In this document: positions 32,649 to 45,089 of the stretch, in pieces
Layout of the letters: every line of letters starts with the position of its first letter
Numbering within the stretch: position 1 is the stretch's first letter
Source of the DNA: Lepidodermella squamata
Lineage: Eukaryota; Gastrotricha
Length of the DNA: 64,000 bases
Assembly (NCBI GenBank): GCA_047495785.1
Contig: JBLDXI010000042.1
Coordinates: 372,001-436,000 of the forward strand
Direction: 5' to 3'
Program-made: the position numbers and the translations under genes
Notes under the pieces: model-generated
Seen by the model: only the letters and a program-made list of their open reading frames with translations
Told to the model about the DNA's origin: nothing
The model's database searches: none

Positions 32649-34511
32649 TTTAGAAATTTGATCAACTTTTGGTTATAATCAGTGAACAAGCCCGACTCTG
32701 CATTGATTTTTTCACATTTTTGTAATCAATGCGTTATGTTATTTTTCTGAACTCAACACCAGGTATTGTATGTATTAATTGAATATAGCTTTCACGCTGC
32801 TTCGCGGCAACGCATCTTTGTGGACATCTGAAGTTCTACTGCGTAGGAGTAATGAATAATTCAGTGGCCGAAAAGCTCGCCTACGTTTCTCCGGTGTGAG
32901 CCTGTGCATTTTCTTGCTGTAATTGGAAATATGGGGAAATTCAGTTAGCTTTAAACATAAACATAAACATAAACATAAACTTTAAATTAAACATAGCTTT
33001 GCGGTTTCAGTGGCCTTTTTGAGACTTGGAGCGATTGAAAAAACCAATTTCTGGGCAGAGAAAAATATTCCTAGTCGCGTTGAAGTCGCGCAAGGGTCCA
33101 ATTAGGTGTGATCGGAATGCTGGAAATATTAGCCAAGCGCCTCAAAAAACCAGGAATTGATTTGCCATTTGCCAGTGATTTTACGAATTTTCTATTATAT
33201 ACTCCAAATTTTCTAAATTCTTGAATATTGAATTTCGATGTGAAAGTTTCATCGGCAATTTCCAGAGAAATTATTATAATTTTTGAAAACAGTTTGAAAA
33301 AATTCTTGCAAATTAATTAATCTGCCCAATTATTTCGCGATTTCAAATAATTTTCAGTAAATTTTGATAATTCCTATGAACCATCGACCATTGGGTTCCT
33401 TTGCCAATTTGTTCTCATTATTTTTTTCAAGTTAATGATTAGGAATAGCCAGGATTCTTTAATTTTGTTCAAGGGGTCTTTTACCAAGTTATATTAGTTC
33501 AAAAATGGGTCCAAAGGTCACTCGCTAGTGTCAAGATTAGGCCTTTTTTCAGAATTTCTAGAAAATCATGGTGAGCTCATAAATTAATGAAATAATACAG
33601 GCAGCAGTGGAACACAAATATGAAGCCCCAGGTTTTTACCTGGAATTTTCCGAGCTCACCTTGACCTGAATTTTCGACCTTAATCCTAAATTTAACGAGC
33701 CACACTCTATGCCACACTCGGAAGTTGAAAACCAATTACATGACTAACCAATGCTATTTTCTACCCGGCATAATTTTATAGTTCTGAAAATTTGACCTCA
33801 ACTGGCAAAAAAATCGCCAAATATTTACAATTTACCGATTATTTCAAAGCCACCACATGAAAACCGAACCGTTGTTGATGACAAACCGTTGACAAAACTA
33901 ATCGCCTAATTTCGATGTTACTGAAAAAATATTTTACGGAGAAATCGGACGCGCTCGTCTCGTATTTTTGAAATAACAGAGCCCATTTCGAAAATATAAA
34001 TAAATCGGAAAAAAATCAGAGTCATTAAAATTGAATTGAAAATTTTAGAGAATTGGCACCCTGAGTTCAAAATGAAGTTAAATAGCGCGAGATAAGTGGC
34101 CATCTATTCAAATAGTAAAAACTATAAGGCACGTGAATCGCGAGGAGTTTGACTTGAGTTTGTGTGCGTTTTTCTGACATTAAGTCTGTCATTTAGTTTT
34201 TCTGTCAATTCACTAAAAATGATCATGGAGTTGAATGCGTCAGCCTGCGGGGTCATCCGATTGAATCGACTCTGGGCCTTACAAATTCCATACAATTCTC
34301 ATACCATACAATACAATGCTTAGTCACCGTACTTAGTCGCTGTCGAAGGCATTTATTTAAGTTGTGTCTAGACGCAGCGATGATCACACAAAAAACATCA
34401 CGTCATTACGGGATCACGACAGCTGATATCATTCGAACGCCAATTCTCAAAGCTCGTAGCTTTACCAGCTCATTATTTCGTTTCTATTCGTTTGAATATT
34501 CACTTCTAAAC
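32649..34511. other. intergenic, AT-rich, no gene seen
   Basis: About 1.9 kb between two divergent genes. A short (ATAAAC)n run lies at about 32957-32981. I see no coding exon or RNA gene. Confidence 0.5.
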
Positions 34512-35178
34512 ATGCAGACTGGAGCTATTTCCTTAATCGCCGTGCTTTCCTGCCTCGTCGTTGTAGCATGTAAGCCCAAGGCATCGGATGTTCTGTATGG
34601 TAAGACCGTAGACTGAGCTTGTTAATGGTCGAATTTATAGCTAATTCTATTGTCACAACCCTTTTAGGAGAAAACGTGAAAGATGGCGCCGGCAGAGACG
34701 TTGCAGTTTCAAGCCTCAGTGGCGAGGGCAAGTTCATTGGGCTGTTTTTTTGTAACCAGTGGGCCTCGCCATGTCTCGCATTCACTCCAACCCTAATCAA
34801 CTACTACAACGAGGTGAAAGCCGGCAAGAACAATCTTGCGATTATCTTTGTTAGCAGCGACCAAGATGCAGAAAGCTATGCGAAGTACTTCAAAACTATG
34901 CCTTGGTTGACGATTCCCTATGATGACGAGGAAAGAAGGGTGAAATTGCACTTTTGAGTTTAAATGGCAACATTTTTCAGCATTTTCTGATTAGACTGCG
35001 ATTTCTGATGACTTCTCTGCTCATAGTGTCCCAACTCTGATAATCCTCAATGCTGCAGATGGATCGGTGAGATTAGTCTAATTCTCGTAATGATGTTTCA
35101 AAGCATTGCTTGTTCTCACAACAGGTCTACGAAGCCAAAGGACGTGTTAAGGTGTCAAACGGGCAGCTCCACCTTTGA
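34512..35178 (+). CDS. secreted thioredoxin-fold (nucleoredoxin/tryparedoxin-like) protein with altered active site
   Basis: Four exons, 34512-34599, 34668-34939, 34995-35066 and 35125-35178, give 161 aa with GT-AG introns of 55-68 nt. Residues 1-18 are a signal peptide (MQTGAISLIAVLSCLVVVA). The rest follows the nucleoredoxin pattern: FIGLFFCNQWASPCLAFTP, IIFVSSDQDAESYAKYF, MPWLTIPYDDEERR, then SVPTLIILNAADGSV with the cis-proline. The catalytic W-C-x-x-C is replaced by W-A-S-P-C, so the first cysteine is missing. A lone cysteine lies four residues earlier (FFCNQ). It may be a binding or chaperone variant and not a disulphide reductase. The usual cytosolic family lacks a signal peptide. Confidence 0.82.
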
Positions 35179-36304
35179 ATACCATTTGAAAAATCAAGAA
35201 CACTTATTGTACCAGCACATCTCCCCCGTTAGGATAAGGAATTTCGCTCAGAGCTCGAAGTCCCCCGCTTAGTCTCAGGGCTATTATATCTATGTTGAAT
35301 GATCCATGCTGTGGTGATACCTTCGAACCTAAGATCGAGGAGTATCGTCATAATTATGAATGCTTATTGTTTTCAGAGTCACTCAATTACTAAAGGGTAG
35401 GTTTTCCAATATTTCCAGAAATGCCCCTAATTCCTAACTGAAAAAATATTATACTATATGCTGAAAATCAATAATAAGCTGAAAATAAAAATCTAACACG
35501 ATCCCCATAACTATGAAAGAGGAAGGTCTTCGATCTTATCGATAGAATTGGCTGCTGAGTATTGAGTAGCCAAGGGCATATTCAGAGGAACTGGGCAAGT
35601 TTCATTCGACAAGAGGCGGCCGGCATCTGGCACTCAAGGGCGCTCACTTGGTCTGAGATGTTCGCAAGAAATGTTTGCAGATCTTGGCAACGGTGCTTTG
35701 TAGGTGTGATGAGCTACTCTTGCAAATTCATTGTCTCAGAACGACGAAGTCAGCAAATACGGAGCTGATTCATCCCGAAGCCAGCAGCTTTCAGCAATCA
35801 GCATTCAGTATTCAGAAGAAACGATAATCGATGATTGAGACCCCTGCCTTCTGACGATCGTTGAGAAGTGTACTGAGCCCTAATTGAATATTCTGATTCC
35901 TAAATGATCAATTTATTTGTGAGACTTAGTTTAACAAGTAGTAGATCGCATTCGATTTTGAAAAATGTAGAAATTAGTAATTAGTTTTGATATCAAAGAG
36001 ATAAAGGATTAAAATACTAACATGTTCCATTTTGTCACTTTGAAAAAGGCGATAATAAAGAACAGGGATGAAGAATCTGCAGATTCGAGCAGCGTTGCTG
36101 CTGGGAAATTTGTAATTTTCAGTCAATTTCGGGAAATTTTTAAGATTTTTTATAGGGAAAGCGGGAAATTGGTTTGCTGCTGGGAAGGTCTGCAGATTTT
36201 ACACTCGTGTATAGAAAGATGAGGAAAATGTTAAACAGTTGAGAAAGCAATCGCGCCCGATAAATACATATACGTAAATTGCCTAACATCTTTAGTCTAG
36301 AGAG
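35179..36304. other. intergenic, no gene seen
   Basis: No supported exon. Short frames here have neither domain nor splice context. Confidence 0.45.
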
Positions 36305-39191
36305 CTAATCAAAGAGATCATATGCTTTGATAAGCGAAGATTTGTCAACGTCAGTGCCGTGCAGCACGCTGAAGTGAACGAATAAAAACAGGCAAAAGCT
36401 GAGAAGAAAGAAACAGCCATCAATAATGCGAACTAAGCCAACATGTCCGCGCAGAAAGCGTTTTTGATATCGTATCGCTTCCACCTCAGGATTGAAGTAG
36501 GAAGCTGCTAGCCAAAGGATCAGCAGATTGTAGGTTGTAGTTGCGATGCAGAACCACGTCAAGCTCTGAACAAGCTTGCCTAGAAGCGTGTCGTAAGGCT
36601 TTTTCGGGACTTCATTTAAAATCGCATTCTGCATTACAACCATGGTTAAAAGGATGGTTGCAGCGAATGCAGATCGATCTGGCACATCCGGAGGCATCAT
36701 GAATAGGAATACATTCAGCGAGGCGAGAGTCGACGATGGAATGGCAAAATTCCTAATGTAATACCTAGGATTCCTAGCCAATTTAGCCGTGAAATGAAAG
36801 GTGGAAACGTTGTAGCCTTTATAGAAAACTTGGTCGGTCGAATTTGCAGCAGAAACGAGGGTCCAACTGTCACCTGGTTGCAGCTTTTTGAAGTCGAATC
36901 GGAGCTTTTTCTCATCAACTCGAACAACGTTAATGTCTTTATCGAGGGAGAATACAAACTCGCACGTTTGCGTGTCGAAAGGGAACAGCTGAAGGGCTTG
37001 CTCGCATTTAGCCTCGAACAATCCTTCCTTTTGCCAATAAAAGTCGAAAATCCGGTTGACAGCGGGAATCTTCGAAGACATCATCATCAAAAAGTCATCG
37101 TTGATCATCATGTCTCGCATTTGAATGTTCGAATTTGCTGCAGTTAGGAAGCGGATCTTCGGCCGCCACATGCTTTCGAGCTTATCAATGTTTATCGTCT
37201 CAAAGTTTCGTCCAGTTGAAAGAACGGGCGATGAGAACCATGGGCATGTGTCCACCCGCCATTTTAAGACCATCTGAGCTTCAACAGTGATGATTTCGTT
37301 TACTGTGTCAATGTCGTTCAAATTCGTAATTTGAAATCCAACTTCGATGTTGAAAGCGGCGTCGGAGTCCGATTGAGGCTCTTTTAGAGTTTGAGGCGCA
37401 TTCATCGAACTGTTGAAATGATCGCAATTTCGTTGAATAGCCGTCATGTTGTCAATGTAGCGAGATCGCTGCGGGTCGAAGAACGGAATTATTTGCTCAG
37501 CGATCGAGCTACCATTCGAGTACTTCATCTCCTGGGAGGCTGCCCGGCCACAGGCATTGCTGAGGTCGAAAATTTCGTCATTGCTCAAAGCAGCGTTGTA
37601 GAAGTAGAAGCAAGCGAATTGCGTGTCATCGGTTGCTGCTATTTTCGCATCCGGCTTAGGAAGTTCAGGGCCCATTCCGATATCAAATGAAACATTGCCC
37701 GCCGGAATTTTAGGCAGTCCTTCGGTATCGATCCCCAGGAAATCCTGAGAGCACTTATCTGAAAAAGTAGTCGATTTAATAACCTTTTTCCTTGAAGGAT
37801 CCCTTTAATTCTTCTTTAGGTACATAAGCCAGTATAAGGTAATGATTTAGTCTCAAGAGAATATGATTCAGGCTTAGAGTAATCTTCAAAGACTTACCTT
37901 TTTCATTTAGCTGTTGCTCATGGTTTACGGCTTGCGTGTAAATGAAGGTGTTATCGTTCATTTGGGAAGTAATCGCAAACAGCGTCCAGTCTCCGTTATA
38001 ATTGTATGTTGCACTACAATTATCAGGATTCGCCAGTTCTTCAGTCTTTTTAGCCAACGGAACAAAGTATAATTTGATATCACTCCGAGTTTCATTGACT
38101 TTCATCTGACAGTAAACAGCCAGAAAACCAGGGATGGTGAGGATTTTCCGCTGTCTCCCTGTTGCGCAAGATGTTTTGATGTAGAATGCAACTGTGAACG
38201 CGTCCTGTGGCCGTGGCAGGTTGTCGTAAGCCACGATGCCGCTGAATTCATTCCGAGAAGAGCTTGCGTTACTATTCCATGCAAAACTGCCCAGCCCATA
38301 AGGACCCTCAAATTTCAACCGTTTCGGGTTGTAGAGGCTGGGCTGGCGGGGCAGAATGGCATTACCCGCCCCAGTCCAGCCGATCAATTTCGAATCGTAG
38401 GATAGCGGCCAGAATCCGATTAGGTTCTCTCGACGTTGTATGTAATTCATATCGATTTGATCGATTTTACCCATGCTTGCTTCAGCTGCTTTTTGACACG
38501 GTTGTAGAAACAGCATTTTCACCTCGTCTGCAGTTAAAGCAGCATTGTAAAGTGAAACACACGAAACTGCGTAATTCGTCCAATCCATATCGAAATTCTC
38601 ACGTTTCCCGATCCCAAACTGCTGCTTGGAATCGTTAAAGTACATTTTGTTCAGAATTGAGTTCTTTTCGGAGGATATTTCGAGCTGATGAGTGCCCATT
38701 CTATAAGAAACAGTCAAATTTGTCGCGCTGTCATACGTGAAGGCTAGCCAAGATGTGTCCTGGTACTCCATCAGAAATTTAGAGTTGTAAGATTGCCAGC
38801 TATTTCGTCCTGTTCTTACGCTCAATTCTTTCCTGTACATCTTGAAAAGACCATCGAATTCGATTACGCCGAAAAATTGTTGAAAGTGGGCGCAAACTGT
38901 GAATGAACTCGGGATTTCTGGCATTGAATAACTAGCTATAATCTTTCCACTTTCCATAACGTAGTACCCGGCGTTAGTAATAGGATTATGGTAGAATTCT
39001 GCATAGTCGCTTCTGTTCTTCAATGGCTGGAGTTCTTCATTAGTCCTCGTGAACCCGGTGCGGCCCGAATACGCGTTCATAGGCCAGAATGCAATCAGGT
39101 TGTCCAAGCGAGGCAGCTGGATCTGGGAAACATCGAGGCAGTTTGCGAACGCAACAATACAGCAAACTAAAGCAACGCTAGTACAAGTCAT
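36305..39191 (-). CDS. LamG-LamG-Cys-loop ligand-gated channel fusion receptor, 915 aa
   Basis: Two exons, 39191-37898 and 37758-36305, join in phase 1 (AAAAAG/GTAAGT ... TTTTTCAG/AT) and remain in frame to 915 aa. Residues 1-18 are a signal peptide. Two LamG-like domains follow (about 30-240 and 265-500). The second spans the splice: its last strand FACFYFYNAALSNDEIF lies in exon 2, so the join is not a chance read-through. Residues ~540-760 are a pentameric-channel ligand-binding domain with Cys-loop C683-x13-C697 (FPFDTQTC). Membrane segments are near 765-787, 793-814, 824-850 and 877-897. TM2 follows VPDRSAFAATILLTM. The ATG at 39191 opens the signal peptide. I know of no described animal channel with this layout. 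Confidence 0.85.
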
Positions 39192-40180
39192 TCCAACTGA
39201 ATTCGTTGATTTCAAGCAAAAAAACTGGGAGAGCGAGCACGATTGAATCGAGCGTTGCGATTTATCTTAGATAGCGTAGCATGGAATAACAGGCTGCAGT
39301 TTAATTTCCTGCTATAGGATTCGTCAAAATCAAGGTCTGAGTGTCAACAATTCTCCTGTTCGCCGGCTGAACGAATGAATTCTGTTTTGCGATCCATCTT
39401 CTACAGCGCGCGATATAGCAGATCAATGAGCCTGTCGCTCTTTTATTTACTGACATGTATCGTGGAAATTCAATTTTGCCCATCAGCTCTAGGGTGTGAT
39501 CATGGATTCTGAAGCTGCCGGAGATAAATATAATTGTTTTGCTATAATTCCCAAAATAAATTGCGATTTTAATAAAACTCCGACCGAATCAAGGATAGTA
39601 GAACTGCAGCAGATGGAAACAAATTTCTTCACATTATTAAAATTTAAATTATTAAAATTATTAAGGAATGCTCACCTCTGACGGAGGCGATGACTAACTA
39701 GAATAATTGAAGAACAATAATTTTCACGCAACAATTGAAGTTCGAGCCGAAAATTCCCGAAAGTAACCCCTGGCTCGAGAATCCTGCGTCGAGCACTGAT
39801 CTTCCCGAACCTTATTCTTAGTTATTGCTCACACATCTGGTGAAATTAACGTTGAACGTTTGCTCATTGCTACAGCAACCGACGTACCTATAAGTCATTC
39901 CAACTTGAATTGATGTTGCAAGCAAAAAGCTGGGCGAGCAAGCACGACTGACTCGCGATTTTCGATAAATCTTAGATAGCGTAGCACGGAATAACAGCCT
40001 GTGATTTAATTTCCTGCTTGGGTTCGTCAAAATCCAGACAAATTCTTCTCTTTGTCGGATTGAATCTGTTTTGGAACCTGCATCTCCCACAGCGAAAGGG
40101 ATAGCAGAGTGGCATTCTTTTATTTACCGATAAGACTCGTGGAAATTCAATTTCACTCTTCAGTTCTGAATGTAAACAGA
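39180..40180. repeat. duplicated 5' region of the LamG-channel gene
   Basis: 39180-39490 (first codons and upstream sequence of the fusion receptor) resembles 39880-40180. Shared blocks include AAGTCATTCCAACT, CTTAGATAGCGTAGCA, AATTTCCTGCT, TTTTATTTAC and CGTGGAAATTCAATTT in the same order. The distal copy keeps an ATG (complement of CAT at about 39896) but then only 26 codons, so it is a remnant of a duplicated promoter and first exon. Confidence 0.65.
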
Positions 40181-41247
40181 AGTAGCATGACCTATCGCTT
40201 CCCGATACGCTCATACATTATCGCAGAAGTTGAAGTGCTGGTTCTTCCGCGCCTCGAACGACATAACAGAACACGCAACGATAAAACGCGATGAATTCAA
40301 TTTTTTATTTCCTAACACGGAGCAGCGCGTTTTTATCAGCTCATCGTAAGAGTACCTGAAGTTATTTGCGACGGATAGAGATAGCCAGATTAGCCTAAGC
40401 TTTTCGGGATCAGGCTGGCAAATAAGAACAATTGATTAACCCCTGATAAGTAGGTATGGTCTTAACTTTGGAATAGGAACCGACCTAAACTGAAGCCAGA
40501 ATATCGTTCCACTGAAGGACTCTTTTAAGCTCACGCATGACAAATGGTCGTAATATGAAATATATGCGCTTAAATGTACAAGTTTTTGTGTACGAAATGA
40601 TAAGCTCTCAGTTCCGCTTTTCAGACTCAATTAATTGATCACTCGAGCGTGTTGCGCTAATTATCATAGTGGTTCAGCTGATCTAATGAGCGACCGCAAC
40701 TCTTTTTTAGTTCGCTCCACAGCTTTCGCGTACATGGTCACTACTTCCAAATGAAAATCGAATTTGAGCGAGAAATAACGTTTTTGGCGTTTTGGCGTCA
40801 TTTATACTTGTAAGATCGTCCGCAGCAAAAGTTTCAGACAGTTCTAAAAAAACTCTAGCACAATGTAATTTGAATGGTGACTCATTGTGCGGTCTCGCAT
40901 ATACTTTTAATTATAGAAAAGTAGTCTTCGTGAATTCTTCGTCACGGTAGGACGTCATTGTAAGACGTCTGAATTCTTAGGTAGTAAAGAAATTGATCAG
41001 GAAAGTTCAAGATCTGTTGCAGACGAGAGTGCAGTTCAGTTCGTGACGAATCACATCAGAATCGCCACTCATCAGCTAATTGGAAGCCTCACAAACAACC
41101 CTTGGACAACGCGCGGCGACCTTGCTACGCGAAACTAATCAAATATGGCAAATTAGTACGGACGCCCGCGATTTGTCTGTGAGTTACGTTCTTATATTCG
41201 AGAAATCACACGAAATTATCATTTCGTCTACATTTTTCATCTTCAAA
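40181..41247. other. intergenic, no gene seen
   Basis: Upstream sequence of the 7TM gene at 41248. No exon, repeat or RNA gene is supported. Confidence 0.4.
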
Positions 41248-42894
41248 ATGAACGACAGCATCCTTAACAAAATGAACCATAGCATTCGGTCCAATGTGGT
41301 GAATGGAGCTTGGGTTAGCGTTAACATTCCTGACCGAGGCTTCGAAGGCCCTAGGCCGTATTTCGTCGGCTGGTACCATGATCTTGAGGCTGTTTCAATC
41401 TCTGACCGTTTAGCTTACACAATCCCATTTTGGATCGCTACTATTATGGTCTACGTTTCCACAACTTTCAGCATCATCACCAATATGAAGCGAGGTGTTC
41501 AACGCGGGTTCCTGATCTTAAATATCATCCTTGATATTAGAAATATTCTGTTCGCAACAAATTATTCGTTGGGCCTTCTTGCGGTCCTGCCTGATGGCCA
41601 GTGGCATCTGGGAAGTGGGGCCTGTGCGTTTTCTTTCTGGCTAATGTTCACCTGTGGACCATTTGGCACGACTATGAACATGCTGATAAGCTACGAACGC
41701 AGAATGTGTGTGTCTTCGAATAATCCGCGCTACCAGCTAACAGCTAAAAGAGTAAGTGATTAAGTCTGTGACAGTTTTGAGCTGTTTACAAGCCTACCCC
41801 TAACCCCTAACCCTAGTCTTCTTCAGAATCCTAATGTTTAACCCTAATCCAAACCCTTACCCCAACACTAAATCTAACCCTGATCCTAATCCTAATCCTG
41901 ATCTCTAACCCTAACCCTAACCCTAACCCTAACCCTAACCATTACTCTGGTCATAATCCTAATCCTAATCCAAAATGTAACCTGCCTCTATCCCTAAACC
42001 TAAACCTAATCCTGGTCATAGTACTAATCCTAATCCCACATCTTACCTTAACCTCAAGCCTAAACCTAGCCCCTGTCCTAACTCTTTTGAACTCAGCTTC
42101 AGAGAAACAAATAGCTCAATGTTGAATCGTGTCAAACACTAACCCTTAACTAAACCCTATTCGGGATCTTTACATGCTAGAAGCAACTATCAGAATAATC
42201 TAAAACCATCGCTTTTGTTCTCTAGTTGGTTCTGATGGTGACTCCGGCTGTTCTGTCGTGTGCCATAGTCTCAGCTGCTACTGCTTACTGGCCGCTACAA
42301 GTTTACGAAGCTCGAACCGTACCTCTGTACGAGGGCGAAAATTCGACAACGATGAAAATCTGCAGTAATTTCGACTTCAAATTATTCGGCGTCATGGACT
42401 CTTCGCTCATCTCGTTCCTCAACTTTTTCTTCGCCGTCAATATTTCAACATCAATGCTAGCCATGAACTACCTGAAAATCTTTAAAATTGTTCACCGCGT
42501 TAAGAAAGTAATGACGGAATCAATTCGTAGCAACATAACGACTCAGCAATCAGCGAGGCGTGACGTCTGGCGGAATCGCGAAATTTTCATTGCTAAACAG
42601 TCCTTAGCAGCGTTCGCAACGTTCATAAATTGCCATCTGCCGGCATTTTTCTCCTTCTTCTTCATGCTGTTCTGGTTCGATTTCGGGCCGAAATACGGTT
42701 CGTCATGGCTGCATAAAATGGGCATGTTGGTTGTGATTCTAGAAATGACGATTTCAGCTATGATTAAGAGCATCAAACCCGGTCAAATGTCAAGATTGCT
42801 CACTAGGAATCGCATTACTGATGACAATGTGTCTCAGATTAGCGTTGAAACGATTCCAAACACGTGGCATAGCACTGGCTCTCAAAAACGTTGA
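41248..42894 (+). CDS. 7TM receptor of a local family, member 1 (390 aa)
   Basis: Exons 41248-41751 and 42226-42894 join in phase 0 just before TM4 (TAKR/LVLMVTPAV). Seven hydrophobic segments are present, three in exon 1 and four in exon 2. The end of TM3 carries SYERRMCVSSNNPRY, a DRY-like box. An intracellular motif WRNREIFIAKQS precedes TM6, TM6 has CHLP, and TM7 has ILEMTISAMIKSIKPG in place of NPxxY. The N-terminal segment NGAW...PYFVGWYHDLEA is shared with members 2 and 3. It looks like a rhodopsin-like-shaped but divergent receptor, and the ligand is unknown. The intron is filled with degenerate CCCTAA repeats. Confidence 0.8.
41796..42150. repeat. degenerate telomere-like CCCTAA tract inside an intron
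   Basis: About 350 bp of CCCTAA and CCTAAT/CCTGAT variants, with five exact CCCTAA units in a row near 41910-41938. It makes up most of the 474-bp intron of the 7TM gene. Confidence 0.88.
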
Positions 42895-43918
42895 AATGAA
42901 GCATTTCTTTACCAATCAAACGAAACATTCCATTTAATTCGTGAATTTCAGATCTTGACTAATGGATCTGTTGTCGTATGAGATTTTTTTAAAATTTGAA
43001 CTTATTTTGAATTTCAAAAACACAAGAACAAATGTTATCTTTGAAAATGCTGAATTTCGATAAAAAACGTTTAGGTTGAAAAACGATTTTTTAAGGCTGA
43101 TACAGCGGACCTGGTTTTGAAGCTGGTTCAAAGTTCAAAGAGACGCAGCAGATCGACCTGAAAGTTATCGATTGACTTAACTTATGAAAGATTCAAATCG
43201 AAGTCACAGAATTACATTTAGTATTTAGTATTTCCAGCCGCAATTCTACTTGCATTGAATGAATACATGCTCCAGTTATTGCCTTCGTAAATTTGAAATC
43301 AAGATGCTTTGGTTAGAGAACGATGTTAACAGCCACGCGTAACGGACAGCACGCAAGTCGCCTCGTTATATTTTTCAAAACTCGCAAATTCTTTCCATGT
43401 TATTCAATAACGCAGGAAGAACGTAGCAGAAACTCAGACATTGACGCGTCAGTATTTTGTTAGGCTTCAGCTAGCTAATTACGACAATGCCACTGATGCT
43501 CAGGACTCCACGTAATGGCTACGTGGGTTCTAAGACATCATTTCAGACGAAGGAAATAAGTAGAACATAGTGGCGTTTAAACTTCTCTCAAGAATACTTA
43601 CATGAGCAAGCTGAAAGCAAAATTGTTGATGACAATTGACACAGCACCGAAAAAGCATCGGAAATATTGAAATGCAGTGCGCAAAGTACAGGGGAATTTG
43701 GGGTATCGTACCCCCCAGTTCACAAGGCAAAAGAGGAAAACCGTCAAAGATACCACAGGGGGATTCTTTCGACATTTGGGCCCGAACTACGAAATACCCC
43801 AGAGGTTCGAGGATTCTACTTCCTACTTCACGCATTGTTGAAATGACTAGTTGGGGGAAAGCCAAGAGCAATTTGAGATTACGGACGATCGTGTAAGTTT
43901 ATTTCTTTAGGGTTTCTC
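42895..43918. other. intergenic between convergent 7TM genes, with one dispersed element
   Basis: A copy of the hairpin element lies at about 43690-43830 (GGGGTATCGTACCCC at 43700-43714; end GAGGATTCTACTTCC). Otherwise I see no gene. Confidence 0.55.
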
Positions 43919-45089
43919 TCAATTCTGAGCCTGTTGGCTTATTCGTTTTCCTACTGAAACGGGATTTTCGACAGAACCTTTCTTCTGCCAAAATTTCAGC
44001 CTAAATCCAGGTCTCACGCTTCGCACGAGGGCTGATGCTATCATCTCTATCAAAATGATGAGATTGCCTATTTTATGCGCCCAAGCAGTCGACAATCTCG
44101 GCCCGATGCCTTCGAACAAGTAGAAGCTGAAAATGAAAAACATTGGCGTGTGGGCGAGCATGAAGACAGAAAAAGCTGCGAATGACTGCTTCGCGATGAA
44201 AACTTCACGCTTCCGCCAAGCGGTCAACGCTCCTTTCGGCTGCGAGCTATTCACCGATCCAGATCCAGGCGAGACCTCAGACGTTTTAACTGCTTTGTAA
44301 ATTCTCCAATAATTGTAAGCAAGAGCGCTAACGGGGGGTACCACGGCGAGGATGTAGTCAATGAGGATCAGGTGAGATGTATCGAAATTATCGCCTAGTT
44401 TGTAGTCAAAATAGCTGCATAGGGTTATGACTGTGCCGTTTTCGACTTCAAAATTGATTGTCCCAAATAATTTACGGTTATTGTTAGGGGAAAAATATGC
44501 GACAAATGAAGCAGATCCGCAGCAATAGAGTACAGCACATGCCACCATTACGAAAAGCTGTTAAAATTTAAATTAAACAAATCCAATTTAAATTTAAATT
44601 AAAGAAATGTACCTTGAGAGGGCTAGTTCGATAGTTCGGATTGTTTGAAGTGACACAAAGCCGCCGTTCGTGGCTGATGACAACATTCATGAGTGTTCCG
44701 AATGGACCGAGTGCGAAAATGAACCAGAAAGAGAACAGACAACTTCCATCGCCAGCATTCCACTCGCCAGTCGGGAGCGTTATTAGCAGGGCTATCGTAA
44801 ACGTCGTAGCCTGGAGAAGATTTCTCACATCTAGGACAACGGTCAATATGAAGAAATCTCGCCGCATTCTGCGTGAAATTTGACTAGTGAATTTGAAGAT
44901 ACTTGCAACGTAGACTAAAATTGTGACAATGAGGTATAGCAGGGTGTAAGCCAGCCGGGCTGGTATGGTTGTAGCTTCGAGATCGTGGAGCCAGCCGACG
45001 AAATACGGCCTGTTGTAGTCGAAGCCATGGTTCTTGATATTAGCGCTGATCCAAGCCCCGTTGATTATAGTCGCTTTCGTAACATTCAT
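43919..45089 (-). CDS. 7TM receptor of a local family, member 2 (371 aa)
   Basis: Exons 45089-44613 and 44557-43919 join in phase 0 (SPLK/LFVMVACAV) across a 55-nt intron at the same site as in members 1 and 3. Conserved points: N-terminal NGAWISANI...RPYFVGWLHDLEA, TM3 end SHERRLCVTSNNPNY, intracellular WRKREVFIAKQS, TM6 AHTP, and TM7 LIEMIASALVRSVRPG. The ATG at 45089 is used because it aligns with the other members' short N-termini. It is convergent with member 1. Confidence 0.8.

Noticed and set aside
36305-39191. Two separate genes (LamG protein and channel) by simple reading of the frames
   Set aside because: The splice GTAAGT...TTTTTCAG joins them in phase. The second LamG domain is completed only by exon 2, and exon 2 has no signal peptide of its own.
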